Source: Candidatus Ruminimicrobiellum caprinum
GTDB lineage: Bacteria; Elusimicrobiota; Endomicrobiia; Endomicrobiales; Endomicrobiaceae
Length of the DNA stretch: 5,375 nt
Assembly (NCBI GenBank): GCA_017413305.1
Contig: JAFPUA010000230.1
Span: 1 to 5,375, forward strand
Reading direction: 5' to 3'
Shown piece by piece: positions 1 to 4,922 of this stretch. Position numbers and translations under genes: made by a program. A model generated the notes under the pieces. The model had not been told where the DNA came from. It searched no databases and saw only the letters and a program-made list of their open reading frames with translations. Within the stretch, counting starts at the first letter, position 1. The number at the start of each line of letters is the position of its first letter.

Positions 1-33
1 ATTTATGATATTTGTTATATTCTTATCTTTCGC

Positions 34-606
34 CTATTTTCTGCTTCCGGGTTTTATAGGTGCTCCCATTCCTTGTTTGCACATTGGGCATTCTTCGGCT
101 TTATAGCTCTTTACTTCTAAGCTTAACAATGCAAATCTAGGTACACCGAAATCAACTTTTCCTGCACTTCTATCAACTAAAGAACAAACAGCAACTATTT
201 CAGCACCTGACTCTTTTAAACTTTCAATAACTTCTCTTGTGGAAAGACCTGTAGTAATAACATCTTCAACAACAAGAACTTTTTCGCCTTTTGCTACGGA
301 AAAGCCTCTCTTTAAAGTTACTTTCCCGTCAACTCTCTCTGTAAAAATAGCTCTTGTTCCAAAAGCTCTTCCCATCTCGTGGCCGATAATTACACCGCCC
401 ATAGCCGGGGAAACTACTACATCTATATCTTTAACTTTTTCAACAATTTTTTCTTTTAAATTCTGTGCCAACACCTGTGCTACTTCCGGGTGCTGCAAAA
501 TAAGTGCCGACTGAAAATATGTGTCGGAATGAAGTCCGCTGGACAATAAAAAATGTCCGTTTAATAATGCGTTATGCTTTTTAAATAAGTCTTTCATCTC
601 TTCCAT
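34..606 (-). CDS. pyrE: Orotate phosphoribosyltransferase
   Basis: This cytoplasmic enzyme joins orotate to PRPP to give OMP, the fifth step of de novo UMP synthesis. The 190-residue length is normal for the family. The PRPP-binding signature is seen at residues 110-122 (VLVVEDVITTGLS, with the paired acidic residues E114 and D115), the substrate loop G-H-F-x-L-S-S-G at 17-24, and a flexible basic segment near 90-102 (ERVDGKVTLKRG). The C-terminus carries CPMC at 173-176 and ends PGSRK, a tail seen in a bacterial subgroup of PyrE. The start was chosen because AGGAG lies five bases upstream; a second Met at residue 4 is less well spaced. It is the last visible gene of the pyrD-pyrF-pyrE run, but a 168-base gap with a structured element separates it from pyrF, so its expression may be uncoupled from the first two genes. 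Confidence 0.96.
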   Translation of the reverse strand: MEEMKDLFKKHNALLNGHFLLSSGLHSDTYFQSALILQHPEVAQVLAQNLKEKIVEKVKDIDVVVSPAMGGVIIGHEMGRAFGTRAIFTERVDGKVTLKRGFSVAKGEKVLVVEDVITTGLSTREVIESLKESGAEIVAVCSLVDRSAGKVDFGVPRFALLSLEVKSYKAEECPMCKQGMGAPIKPGSRK

Positions 607-611
607 TTTGT

Positions 612-616
612 CTCCT
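612..616 (-). promoter_or_regulatory. Ribosome binding site of pyrE
   Basis: On the minus strand AGGAG is followed by ACAAA and then the pyrE ATG. The 13-base string AGGAGACAAAATG recurs exactly at the superoxide reductase gene (4913-4925 on the plus strand), which supports both start choices and shows the favoured initiation context in this genome. Confidence 0.85.
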
Positions 617-619
617 ATT

Positions 620-728
620 GCGACTTATCTTTTGAATTTCTACTGTGTTGCAGCTCGCCTTATGTACCTTGTTCAGTTGTACACTGCGGCTCGCTGTCGC
701 CTTGTACAAATTCAAAATATTTCGTCGC
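620..728. repeat. Structured MITE-like element between pyrF and pyrE
   Basis: The gap between pyrF and pyrE holds a 109-bp unit bounded by imperfect terminal inverted repeats of about 20 bp: GCGAC at 620-624 faces GTCGC at 724-728, and TTTTGAATTT at 630-639 faces AAATTCAAAA at 708-717, a perfect 10-bp match. Inside are two imperfect copies of one motif (minus strand, 707 to 679 and 667 to 640), each starting GTACA, carrying AGGCGA in the middle and CAGT near the end. The first copy can fold on itself through GTACA at 679-683 with TGTAC at 703-707 and a small GC stem inside. The 640-707 core is about half G+C by hand count, well above the neighbouring genes. No protein is encoded. Small non-autonomous mobile element, dispersed repeat or structured RNA are all possible; the repeat-element reading is an inference from symmetry and composition. 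Confidence 0.55.
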
Positions 729-729
729 G

Positions 730-764
730 TCAAAAATTGCAAACTATATTTTTGCAATTTTTGA
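730..764. repeat. Perfect 14-bp inverted repeat downstream of pyrF
   Basis: TCAAAAATTGCAAA at 730-743 pairs perfectly with TTTGCAATTTTTGA at 751-764 around a seven-base loop. It starts ten bases after the pyrF stop codon in the direction of transcription and abuts the 620-728 element. The stem is AT-rich and no separate U-tract follows it on either strand, so it is not a convincing intrinsic terminator. It could slow or partly stop transcription, protect the 3' end of a processed pyrD-pyrF message, or be one arm of a larger composite repeat. Confidence 0.7.
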
Positions 765-774
765 TATGTATTTA

Positions 775-1428
775 TTATAATCCTTTAATTGAATTGTATA
801 TGTTCTTTGCAGCTTCTACGGGATTTTCGGCAGCGATTATTGGTCTGCCGACTACTATAAAGTTCGCGCCTGCTTTTACAGCACTTTCAGGAGTTGCTAC
901 TCTTTTCTGGTCGTCGTTTAAACTTACAGGTCTTATTCCCGGGGTAACAACTTCAAACTCCTTCCCACAATTTGTTTTAATTGTTTCTATTTCAAGTGGT
1001 GACGAAATTACACCATCAACACCGCAATCTTTAGCAAGTTTTGCTCTTCTTACTACTTCTTCAGGTGTAGTCTTTTGGCTAGTTAATACGGTTACTGCCC
1101 AAATTTTTGGTCTATTTTCTACAGCAGTTGCCAGTTTTAACATCTCTTCGCCACCGCAAGAATGAACAGTTAAGCTGTAAACGCCTAAATCTCTTGCAGA
1201 TTTTACTGCTCTTTCCACAGTAGCAGGAATATCGTGAAACTTTAAATCTAAAAATACTTTTTTGCCGAGATCATTTATCATTTTAATAACTTCTTTACCC
1301 GACTGCAAAAATAAAATAGGCCCTACTTTATATACATCTATGTATGGACTTAAATCTTTTATTAAACTTTCTGCTTTTTTTAAGTCAAACACATCTAATG
1401 CCAAAATAGTTTTATTCAGATTACTCAT
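775..1428 (-). CDS. pyrF: Orotidine 5'-phosphate decarboxylase
   Basis: PyrF decarboxylates OMP to UMP, the final step of the pathway. The 217-residue protein has the full set of landmarks of the family: the first-strand Asp in LALD (D12), the orotidine-binding Lys in VYKVG (K34), the catalytic DLKFHDIP tetrad region (D61, K63, D66) that defines subfamily-1 enzymes, TPGIRP at 162-167, and the phosphate-binding Arg in VVGRPI (R195). Its ATG overlaps the pyrD stop by four bases (ATGA on the minus strand), so translation is probably coupled; AAGG about seven bases upstream, inside the last pyrD codons, can serve as ribosome site. The protein is complete, with no sign of damage. It is transcribed with pyrD from the promoter at 2340-2368. 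Confidence 0.97.
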   Translation of the reverse strand: MSNLNKTILALDVFDLKKAESLIKDLSPYIDVYKVGPILFLQSGKEVIKMINDLGKKVFLDLKFHDIPATVERAVKSARDLGVYSLTVHSCGGEEMLKLATAVENRPKIWAVTVLTSQKTTPEEVVRRAKLAKDCGVDGVISSPLEIETIKTNCGKEFEVVTPGIRPVSLNDDQKRVATPESAVKAGANFIVVGRPIIAAENPVEAAKNIYNSIKGL

Positions 1429-2330
1429 AGTTTTACCTTGCCTTGTAATTCTCTGATATTTTTTATTTTTTTACTTCTTAAATATTTGTCCAATCCGTCG
1501 TAAACCGTTTCAAATACTTTCGGTTCTACCAAAACTTGAGTTCCTATACTGACACAGCTTGCCCCTGCCAAGAAAAATTCTATCACATCGTCGGCAGTCG
1601 CAATTCCGCCACATCCTATGATAGGAATTTTTACTTTCTGGTAAGCGTCAAATACACATCTTAGTGCCATAGGCTTTACGCATGGTCCAGACATTCCGCC
1701 TTTAACGGTGGAAAGTTTAGGTTTGAAAGTATTTATATCTATTGCCATTGCAGGGAAAGTGTTTGTTAATGTTACAGCATCTGCGCCACAATTTTCTGCC
1801 GTTAAAGAAAGTGCTGCAATATCCTGTACCTGTGGTGACAATTTTGCTATTACAGGGAACTTTGATATTTTTTTAACACTTTGAATTATATTTGAAAATA
1901 GTTCTGCGTCTTGACAAATAATAGTTTTCTTCAAATTTGGACATGAAAGGTTTAACTCTATTGCAAATATTTTAGAGAAAGAATTTAAAATTTTTACCGT
2001 CTGCACGTAATCACTTACGCAGGCACCGGCAACACTGACAATTATTGGCACTTTTAATTTTAAAATATCGTCGAGTTTTGTTTCTGTGAATTTTTTTACA
2101 CCGATATTTTGTAAACCGATAGTGTTTAGCATTCCTGAAGCAACTTCGGCAATTCTCGGCTGAGGGTTACCTAAACGCTCTTCCAAAGTAATGGTTTTTG
2201 TAACGATTGCACCGATTTTTGTAATATCGATTAAGTCGGTAAGCTCATCGCCGTAACCAAACGTTCCCGATGCAGTAAGCAACGGGCTTTTTAATTTAAT
2301 ACCTAAAAATTTTATATCAAGATTATTCAT
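1425..2330 (-). CDS. pyrD: Dihydroorotate dehydrogenase, class 1B-like catalytic subunit
   Basis: This FMN enzyme oxidises dihydroorotate to orotate. At 301 residues, without an N-terminal membrane helix, it belongs to the soluble class 1 enzymes. Visible landmarks are the N-terminal strand SPLLTASGTFGYG (15-27), NTIGLQN (69-75) of the substrate site, ELNLSCPN (125-132) with the catalytic-base Cys at 130, IAKLSP with Lys163, TNT at 189-191, and the FMN-phosphate motifs GGMSG (211-215) and CGGI (240-243). The overall pattern fits class 1B (PyrDB), which normally works with the iron-sulfur flavoprotein PyrK and NAD; no pyrK is adjacent, because a promoter and an unrelated pilin gene lie upstream. 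It is first in the operon and overlaps pyrF. No Shine-Dalgarno sequence precedes the ATG, in keeping with a nearly leaderless transcript. Confidence 0.96.
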   Translation of the reverse strand: MNNLDIKFLGIKLKSPLLTASGTFGYGDELTDLIDITKIGAIVTKTITLEERLGNPQPRIAEVASGMLNTIGLQNIGVKKFTETKLDDILKLKVPIIVSVAGACVSDYVQTVKILNSFSKIFAIELNLSCPNLKKTIICQDAELFSNIIQSVKKISKFPVIAKLSPQVQDIAALSLTAENCGADAVTLTNTFPAMAIDINTFKPKLSTVKGGMSGPCVKPMALRCVFDAYQKVKIPIIGCGGIATADDVIEFFLAGASCVSIGTQVLVEPKVFETVYDGLDKYLRSKKIKNIRELQGKVKL

Positions 2331-2339
2331 AATACCATT

Positions 2340-2368
2340 ATTATAGCAAAAAGAAATTCCCTTGGCAA
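2340..2368 (-). promoter_or_regulatory. Sigma70-type promoter of the pyr operon
   Basis: Read on the minus strand, TTGCCA (2368 to 2363) is separated by exactly 17 bases from a perfect TATAAT (2345 to 2340). Only nine bases lie between the -10 box and the pyrD ATG, so transcription should begin zero to three bases before the start codon. No ribosome binding site fits in that interval. The promoter also sits just downstream of the pilin gene's terminator, which separates the two transcription units. Confidence 0.82.
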
Positions 2369-2384
2369 TTTTTTTAAATGAAAC

Positions 2385-2429
2385 AAAAATAAAAAGGTCA
2401 GAAATACTTATATTTTGTATTTCTGACCT
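2385..2429 (-). terminator. Intrinsic terminator of the pilin-like gene
   Basis: AGGTCAGAAATAC at 2395-2407 pairs perfectly with GTATTTCTGACCT at 2417-2429, giving a 13-bp stem with a nine-base loop. On the minus strand the stem is followed at once by TTTTATTTTT (2394 to 2385). This is a textbook rho-independent terminator for the pilin gene, whose stop codon is about 45 bases upstream. It ends transcription just before the pyrD promoter. On the plus strand no T-run follows, so it is directional. Confidence 0.88.
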
Positions 2430-2433
2430 ATCC

Positions 2434-2456
2434 GGAGTATTGCTATGTTATACTCC
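2434..2456. repeat. Secondary hairpin between pilin gene and its terminator
   Basis: GGAGTAT at 2434-2440 pairs perfectly with ATACTCC at 2450-2456 around a nine-base loop. It has no U-tract of its own. It sits in the 3' untranslated region of the pilin message, four bases before the main terminator stem, and may add to 3'-end stability or hide the GGAG sequence. Confidence 0.5.
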
Positions 2457-2462
2457 ATAAAA

Positions 2463-2480
2463 TTTAATTTGCAAATTAAA
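2463..2480. repeat. 18-bp perfect palindrome at the pilin stop codon
   Basis: TTTAATTTGCAAATTAAA is fully self-complementary and overlaps the TAA stop of the pilin gene (2476-2478). Being wholly AT except for the central GC, and without a loop, it would form only a weak hairpin in RNA. As DNA it could be a symmetric protein-binding site, but base composition alone makes such palindromes fairly likely here. Confidence 0.4.
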
Positions 2481-2934
2481 AAAATGTAACGTTTTTAGCA
2501 CCACTAACAACCGGCTCATTTCTTTCAGTTAAATTATATATCAACGATATTGTTCCGGCGTTTTTGCTACAAACTATGGCCGTAAACATATACTTCCATC
2601 TGTCATCATAATAGTATGCATGAGTTCCATAAGGATTAAACCAAGAAAAATAGGTGTTATTCATTGCATTAATTCTTAAAACAGGATCATTGGCGGTATA
2701 CGCACCCAAAGCGCTTCCACCATTAATATGGCCACCATTCATAAACATTCCATATTCATTATAGTAATTAATTTGAGCCTCTTTTATTGAACCAAGTAAG
2801 GCATAACCTTCAGCAAGCATAGAATATTCTCTATGCCTTCCTCTGTAAATCGGCCAAGATATTAATGATAATGTTATAACAATTATCAAAGTTATTACCA
2901 ACTCTATTAAAGTAAAACCTTTCATTCTTTTCAT
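2476..2934 (-). CDS. Type IV pilin-like / pseudopilin protein
   Basis: The 152-residue product is a prepilin: a short basic leader MKRMKG, cleavage expected between G6 and F7, the invariant Glu at mature position 5 (E11), then a hydrophobic helix FTLIELVITLIIVITLSLIS (7-26). PilD-type peptidase would process it, and it would be built into a type IV pilus or type II secretion pseudopilus at the inner membrane. After the helix comes a segment to about residue 64 (EAQINYYNEYGMF) like the alpha-1 extension of pilins, then a globular part rich in Tyr, Asn and Gly. Only one Cys (C122) is present, so the C-terminal disulfide loop of many major pilins is missing. The start has GGGAG nine bases upstream. 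No pilus assembly genes flank it; it has its own promoter (3024-3052) and terminator (2385-2429). Major, minor or secretion role cannot be decided. Confidence 0.88.
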   Translation of the reverse strand: MKRMKGFTLIELVITLIIVITLSLISWPIYRGRHREYSMLAEGYALLGSIKEAQINYYNEYGMFMNGGHINGGSALGAYTANDPVLRINAMNNTYFSWFNPYGTHAYYYDDRWKYMFTAIVCSKNAGTISLIYNLTERNEPVVSGAKNVTFF

Positions 2935-3023
2935 TTGATTTCTCTCCCTTTTATTTTTATAAAAATATTTTTCTTCTGTTATTAAGCAAAAAAATATTAA
3001 AATCTTACTTAAATCGCAATGAT

Positions 3024-3052
3024 ATATTACAAAATACGCAATTTTTTGTCAA
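3024..3052 (-). promoter_or_regulatory. Sigma70-type promoter of the pilin-like gene
   Basis: On the minus strand a perfect TTGACA (3052 to 3047) is spaced 17 bases from TAATAT (3029 to 3024), which keeps the key T, A and final T of the -10 box. Transcription should start near 3017, leaving an untranslated leader of about 80 bases that ends in GGGAG at 2944-2948, nine bases before the ATG. Two copies of CGCAAT (plus strand 3015-3020 and 3037-3042) flank the -10 box 22 bases apart. Confidence 0.7.
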
Positions 3053-3091
3053 GTTTTGGAATAATTCGCCATTAAAAAATTTTTTTATAAA

Positions 3092-3100
3092 TGCTATTAT
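3092..3100 (+). promoter_or_regulatory. Extended -10 promoter of the XRE regulator
   Basis: TGCTATTAT is an extended -10 element (TG, one base, TATTAT). The sequence 17 bases upstream, TTAAAA at 3072-3077, is a poor -35, which extended -10 promoters tolerate. A start near 3107 gives a leader of about 22 bases containing AAAAGGA at 3116-3122, six bases before the ATG. The promoter is divergent from the pilin promoter, about 40 bases apart, so one regulator could act on both. Confidence 0.55.
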
Positions 3101-3128
3101 TTACATATATTTAACAAAAGGATATATT

Positions 3129-3452
3129 ATGAAAAAAGATATTAAAAAATTGTTTGGTTTAAAAATTAAAGAATATAGAACAAAAAGAGGCTTAAAACAG
3201 TGTAAGCTTTCGGAGCTTGTTGATGTAGACCCCAAAACTATCAGCGTTATAGAATCGGGGAAAAATTTCCCTTCGCCAAAACTAATTTACAAACTGGCCG
3301 TTGCTTTAAAAGTAGAAACTAAAGATTTGTTTGATTTTAATCATCTTCAGGAAGAAAAAAATTTAAAAACAGAAATTATTTCAATGGTAAATAAACTCAG
3401 CAAAGAAAATCTTTCCATACTTTATAAAATAACAAAATCTTTCCTTGATTAA
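3129..3452 (+). CDS. XRE-family helix-turn-helix transcriptional regulator
   Basis: The 107-residue protein has a Cro/C1-type HTH domain at about residues 11-67: LKIKEYRTKRGLKQCKLSEL forms the first helices, LVDVDPKTISVIESGK the recognition region with the characteristic I-E-x-G-K, followed by FPSPKLIYKLAVALKV and the usual L-F tail. The remaining 40 residues are charged and probably helical (KLSKENLSILYKITKSFLD), likely for dimerisation. No ligand-binding or peptidase domain is present, so it is a simple DNA-binding regulator in the cytoplasm. The usual Q-E-x-L-A helix reads Q-C-K-L-S here. AAAAGGA lies six bases before the start. It stands 24 bases ahead of the radical SAM gene, suggesting that it controls that gene and itself; it is also divergent from the pilin gene. 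The target is inferred from position only. Confidence 0.9.
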   Translation: MKKDIKKLFGLKIKEYRTKRGLKQCKLSELVDVDPKTISVIESGKNFPSPKLIYKLAVALKVETKDLFDFNHLQEEKNLKTEIISMVNKLSKENLSILYKITKSFLD

Positions 3453-3463
3453 CAAAATTTTGT
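3452..3463. promoter_or_regulatory. Palindrome between XRE and radical SAM genes, possible operator
   Basis: ACAAAATTTTGT is a perfect 12-bp palindrome in the 24-base gap. The related nonamer TTAACAAAA occurs at 3449-3457 and again at 3111-3119 just before the XRE start, and TAACAAAAT repeats at 3430-3438 and 3450-3458, twenty bases apart. This could be an operator for the XRE protein. Short AT-rich matches are expected by chance in such DNA, so support is weak. Confidence 0.25.
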
Positions 3464-3476
3464 AAAATATCTTTTA

Positions 3477-4874
3477 ATGAAATCACAAAGTATTTTATTA
3501 ATCAATCCGCCCGTGTATGATTTTGCCGCTTACGACCTGTGGGCAAAACCGTTAGGGCTTTTATATTTATCATCTATACTAAAACAACAAAATATAAATG
3601 TAAATCTGTTCGATTATATGGACAGATTTTATGATAATGAAAACAAATTTTCCGAATATATCTATCCGAAAAAATCTTCCAACGAATACGGCTGCGGACA
3701 TTACATAAAAAAAGAAATTCCCAAACCTGAAATTATCAGAAACATTAAAAGAAAATATTACCGTTTCGGTATTCCGGAAGAACAAGCCGAACAATTTTTT
3801 TTAAATATAAAAAACACATCAAAGCCGGACATGATAATTGTTGCGTCTATTATGACATACTGGTATTTGGGCGTTGTTGAAGTTAGCGAACTTTTAAGAA
3901 ACATTTTCCCTGATGTTCCTATAGTTTTGGGCGGCGTATATGCAACACTTTGTGAAGAACATGCTAAAACATTGTCGGGAATAACCGATGTTGTTTCCGG
4001 TGGACTTGTAAACTTTAATTCCGTATTTAAAAAATATAATTTTGATGTTGAAATAGACTGCGATTTTAAAAAGTTTCCTGCTCCCGACTATTCTTTCTAT
4101 AAGAAAAAAGAATATGTTGCACTTAAAACAAGCGTAGGTTGTCCGTTTAAGTGCAGTTATTGCGCACAATATGTGCTGAACAAAAACGGTTACAGTGTAA
4201 AAAGTCCGTTAGTAATCAAACAGGAAATAGAAAGTCTGGTATCATATTCAAAAACCCTCAACCCTCAGCCCTCAGCTGTAGTTAATAATATTGCATTTTA
4301 TGATGATGCGCTTCTGTTTAATTCCAATAACAGTATCAAGGTATTATTGAAAGAATTTATAAAAGAAAACAAAAAATTTTATTTTCATACACCTAACGGG
4401 CTGCATGCACGGTTTGTCGACGATGAGCTTGCCGAACTGATGTTTAATGCAAAATTTGTTAAACCTCGTTTCAGTTTGGAAACATCAAATGCCGAAGAAC
4501 AAAAAAACAGCAACAATAAAGTAAGCAACAAAGAATATGAACGAACAATAAACCTTCTACAGAAAGCAGGTTATAAACAGGGCGAATATGTTACCTACCT
4601 TTTAATGGGGATGCCGGGACAGAGCGTAGAAAATGTTAGAGAGTCAATAAAATATGTTCATTCTTTAGGCTCAATAATTTCTCTTTCGGAATACAGCCCT
4701 ATACCTTACACAAAAGATTGGCAAACTTTAGACGAAAAATTTAAGCAAGATCCGCTCACACAAAACAATACATTTTTTATTTCATTAAACAAAGATTACG
4801 AAAAGCTACAAGAACTAAAACTGTTTGCAAAAGAACTAAATAAACTCGTTGACATACAAACTATAAATAGATAA
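3477..4874 (+). CDS. B12-binding-like domain radical SAM protein, function unknown
   Basis: The 465-residue protein opens with a Rossmann-like B12-binding-type domain (about 5-180): ILLINPPVYD, the conserved WAKPLGLLYLSSIL stretch, IIVASIMTYWY (120-130) and PIVLGGVYATL (148-158). A radical SAM domain follows, with the iron-sulfur motif CPFKCSYC (C222, C226, C229), IAFYDDALL (272-280) and TYLLMGMPGQSVENV (373-387). It should therefore cleave S-adenosylmethionine to start radical chemistry; the cobalamin signature D-x-H-x-x-G is not seen, so B12 binding is uncertain. The family member resembles uncharacterised proteins of anaerobes; the substrate (lipid, tRNA, peptide, tetrapyrrole or other) cannot be told. 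There is no clear Shine-Dalgarno site; TAAAAT at 3463-3468 lies eight bases before the ATG. It probably shares a message with the XRE gene. Residues 259-265 come from a heptamer repeat insertion. No precursor-peptide gene is visible nearby. Confidence 0.9.
   Translation: MKSQSILLINPPVYDFAAYDLWAKPLGLLYLSSILKQQNINVNLFDYMDRFYDNENKFSEYIYPKKSSNEYGCGHYIKKEIPKPEIIRNIKRKYYRFGIPEEQAEQFFLNIKNTSKPDMIIVASIMTYWYLGVVEVSELLRNIFPDVPIVLGGVYATLCEEHAKTLSGITDVVSGGLVNFNSVFKKYNFDVEIDCDFKKFPAPDYSFYKKKEYVALKTSVGCPFKCSYCAQYVLNKNGYSVKSPLVIKQEIESLVSYSKTLNPQPSAVVNNIAFYDDALLFNSNNSIKVLLKEFIKENKKFYFHTPNGLHARFVDDELAELMFNAKFVKPRFSLETSNAEEQKNSNNKVSNKEYERTINLLQKAGYKQGEYVTYLLMGMPGQSVENVRESIKYVHSLGSIISLSEYSPIPYTKDWQTLDEKFKQDPLTQNNTFFISLNKDYEKLQELKLFAKELNKLVDIQTINR
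4254..4274 (+). repeat. Three tandem heptamers inside the radical SAM gene
   Basis: ACCCTCA, ACCCTCA and GCCCTCA follow one another without gaps. The 21 bases keep the reading frame and encode roughly residues 260-266 (TLNPQPS) between the helix KQEIESLVSYS and the strand NNIAFYDD. The run is strikingly C-rich against the AT-rich gene. It falls in what is usually a short turn in radical SAM proteins, so it probably is a tolerated surface insertion made by repeat growth. Confidence 0.75.
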
Positions 4875-4877
4875 AAT
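4849..4877 (+). promoter_or_regulatory. Sigma70-type promoter of the superoxide reductase gene
   Basis: A perfect TTGACA (4849-4854) is 17 bases from TAAAAT (4872-4877), which overlaps the radical SAM stop codon. A start near 4884 gives a leader of about 40 bases carrying a five-base-pair hairpin (ATCGC at 4893-4897 with GCGAT at 4903-4907) and AAGGAG at 4912-4917. A second -10-like TATAAT at 4884-4889 lacks a matching -35. The gene is thus likely expressed apart from the radical SAM gene. Confidence 0.72.
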
Positions 4878-4922
4878 ATTACCTATAATAAAATCGCCTT
4901 TAGCGATGTTTAAGGAGACAAA

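Noticed and set aside
239..514. Plus-strand open frame of 91 codons
   Set aside because: It is antisense to pyrE, is low-complexity Ser/Thr-rich as expected of a shadow frame, and lacks a ribosome site.
730..764. Intrinsic terminator between pyrF and pyrE
   Set aside because: The stem is AT-rich and no U-tract follows on either strand, so it was listed only as an inverted repeat.
608..1165. Open frame of 185 codons on the plus strand
   Set aside because: It runs opposite pyrF and through the structured gap; pyrF has all its catalytic motifs, and this frame has no ribosome site or recognisable domain.
1262..1456. Plus-strand open frame of 64 codons
   Set aside because: It is antisense to the start of pyrF and end of pyrD with no supporting signals.
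2331..2395. PyrR-type or translational attenuator ahead of pyrD
   Set aside because: The predicted transcript has no leader to fold, and the nearby hairpin belongs to the pilin gene's terminator in the same direction.
3100..3130. Toxin-antitoxin or RiPP precursor gene next to the XRE regulator
   Set aside because: No short open frame with a ribosome site was seen between 2935 and 3128 or in the 24-base gap after the regulator.
3579..4169. Two minus-strand open frames (3579-3794 and 3894-4169)
   Set aside because: Both lie inside the radical SAM gene on the opposite strand; their Phe/Ile-rich sequences mirror its Lys/Asn codons.
4893..4907. Riboswitch or attenuator before the superoxide reductase gene
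   Set aside because: There is just a five-base-pair hairpin in a leader of about 40 bases, too small for a known riboswitch.
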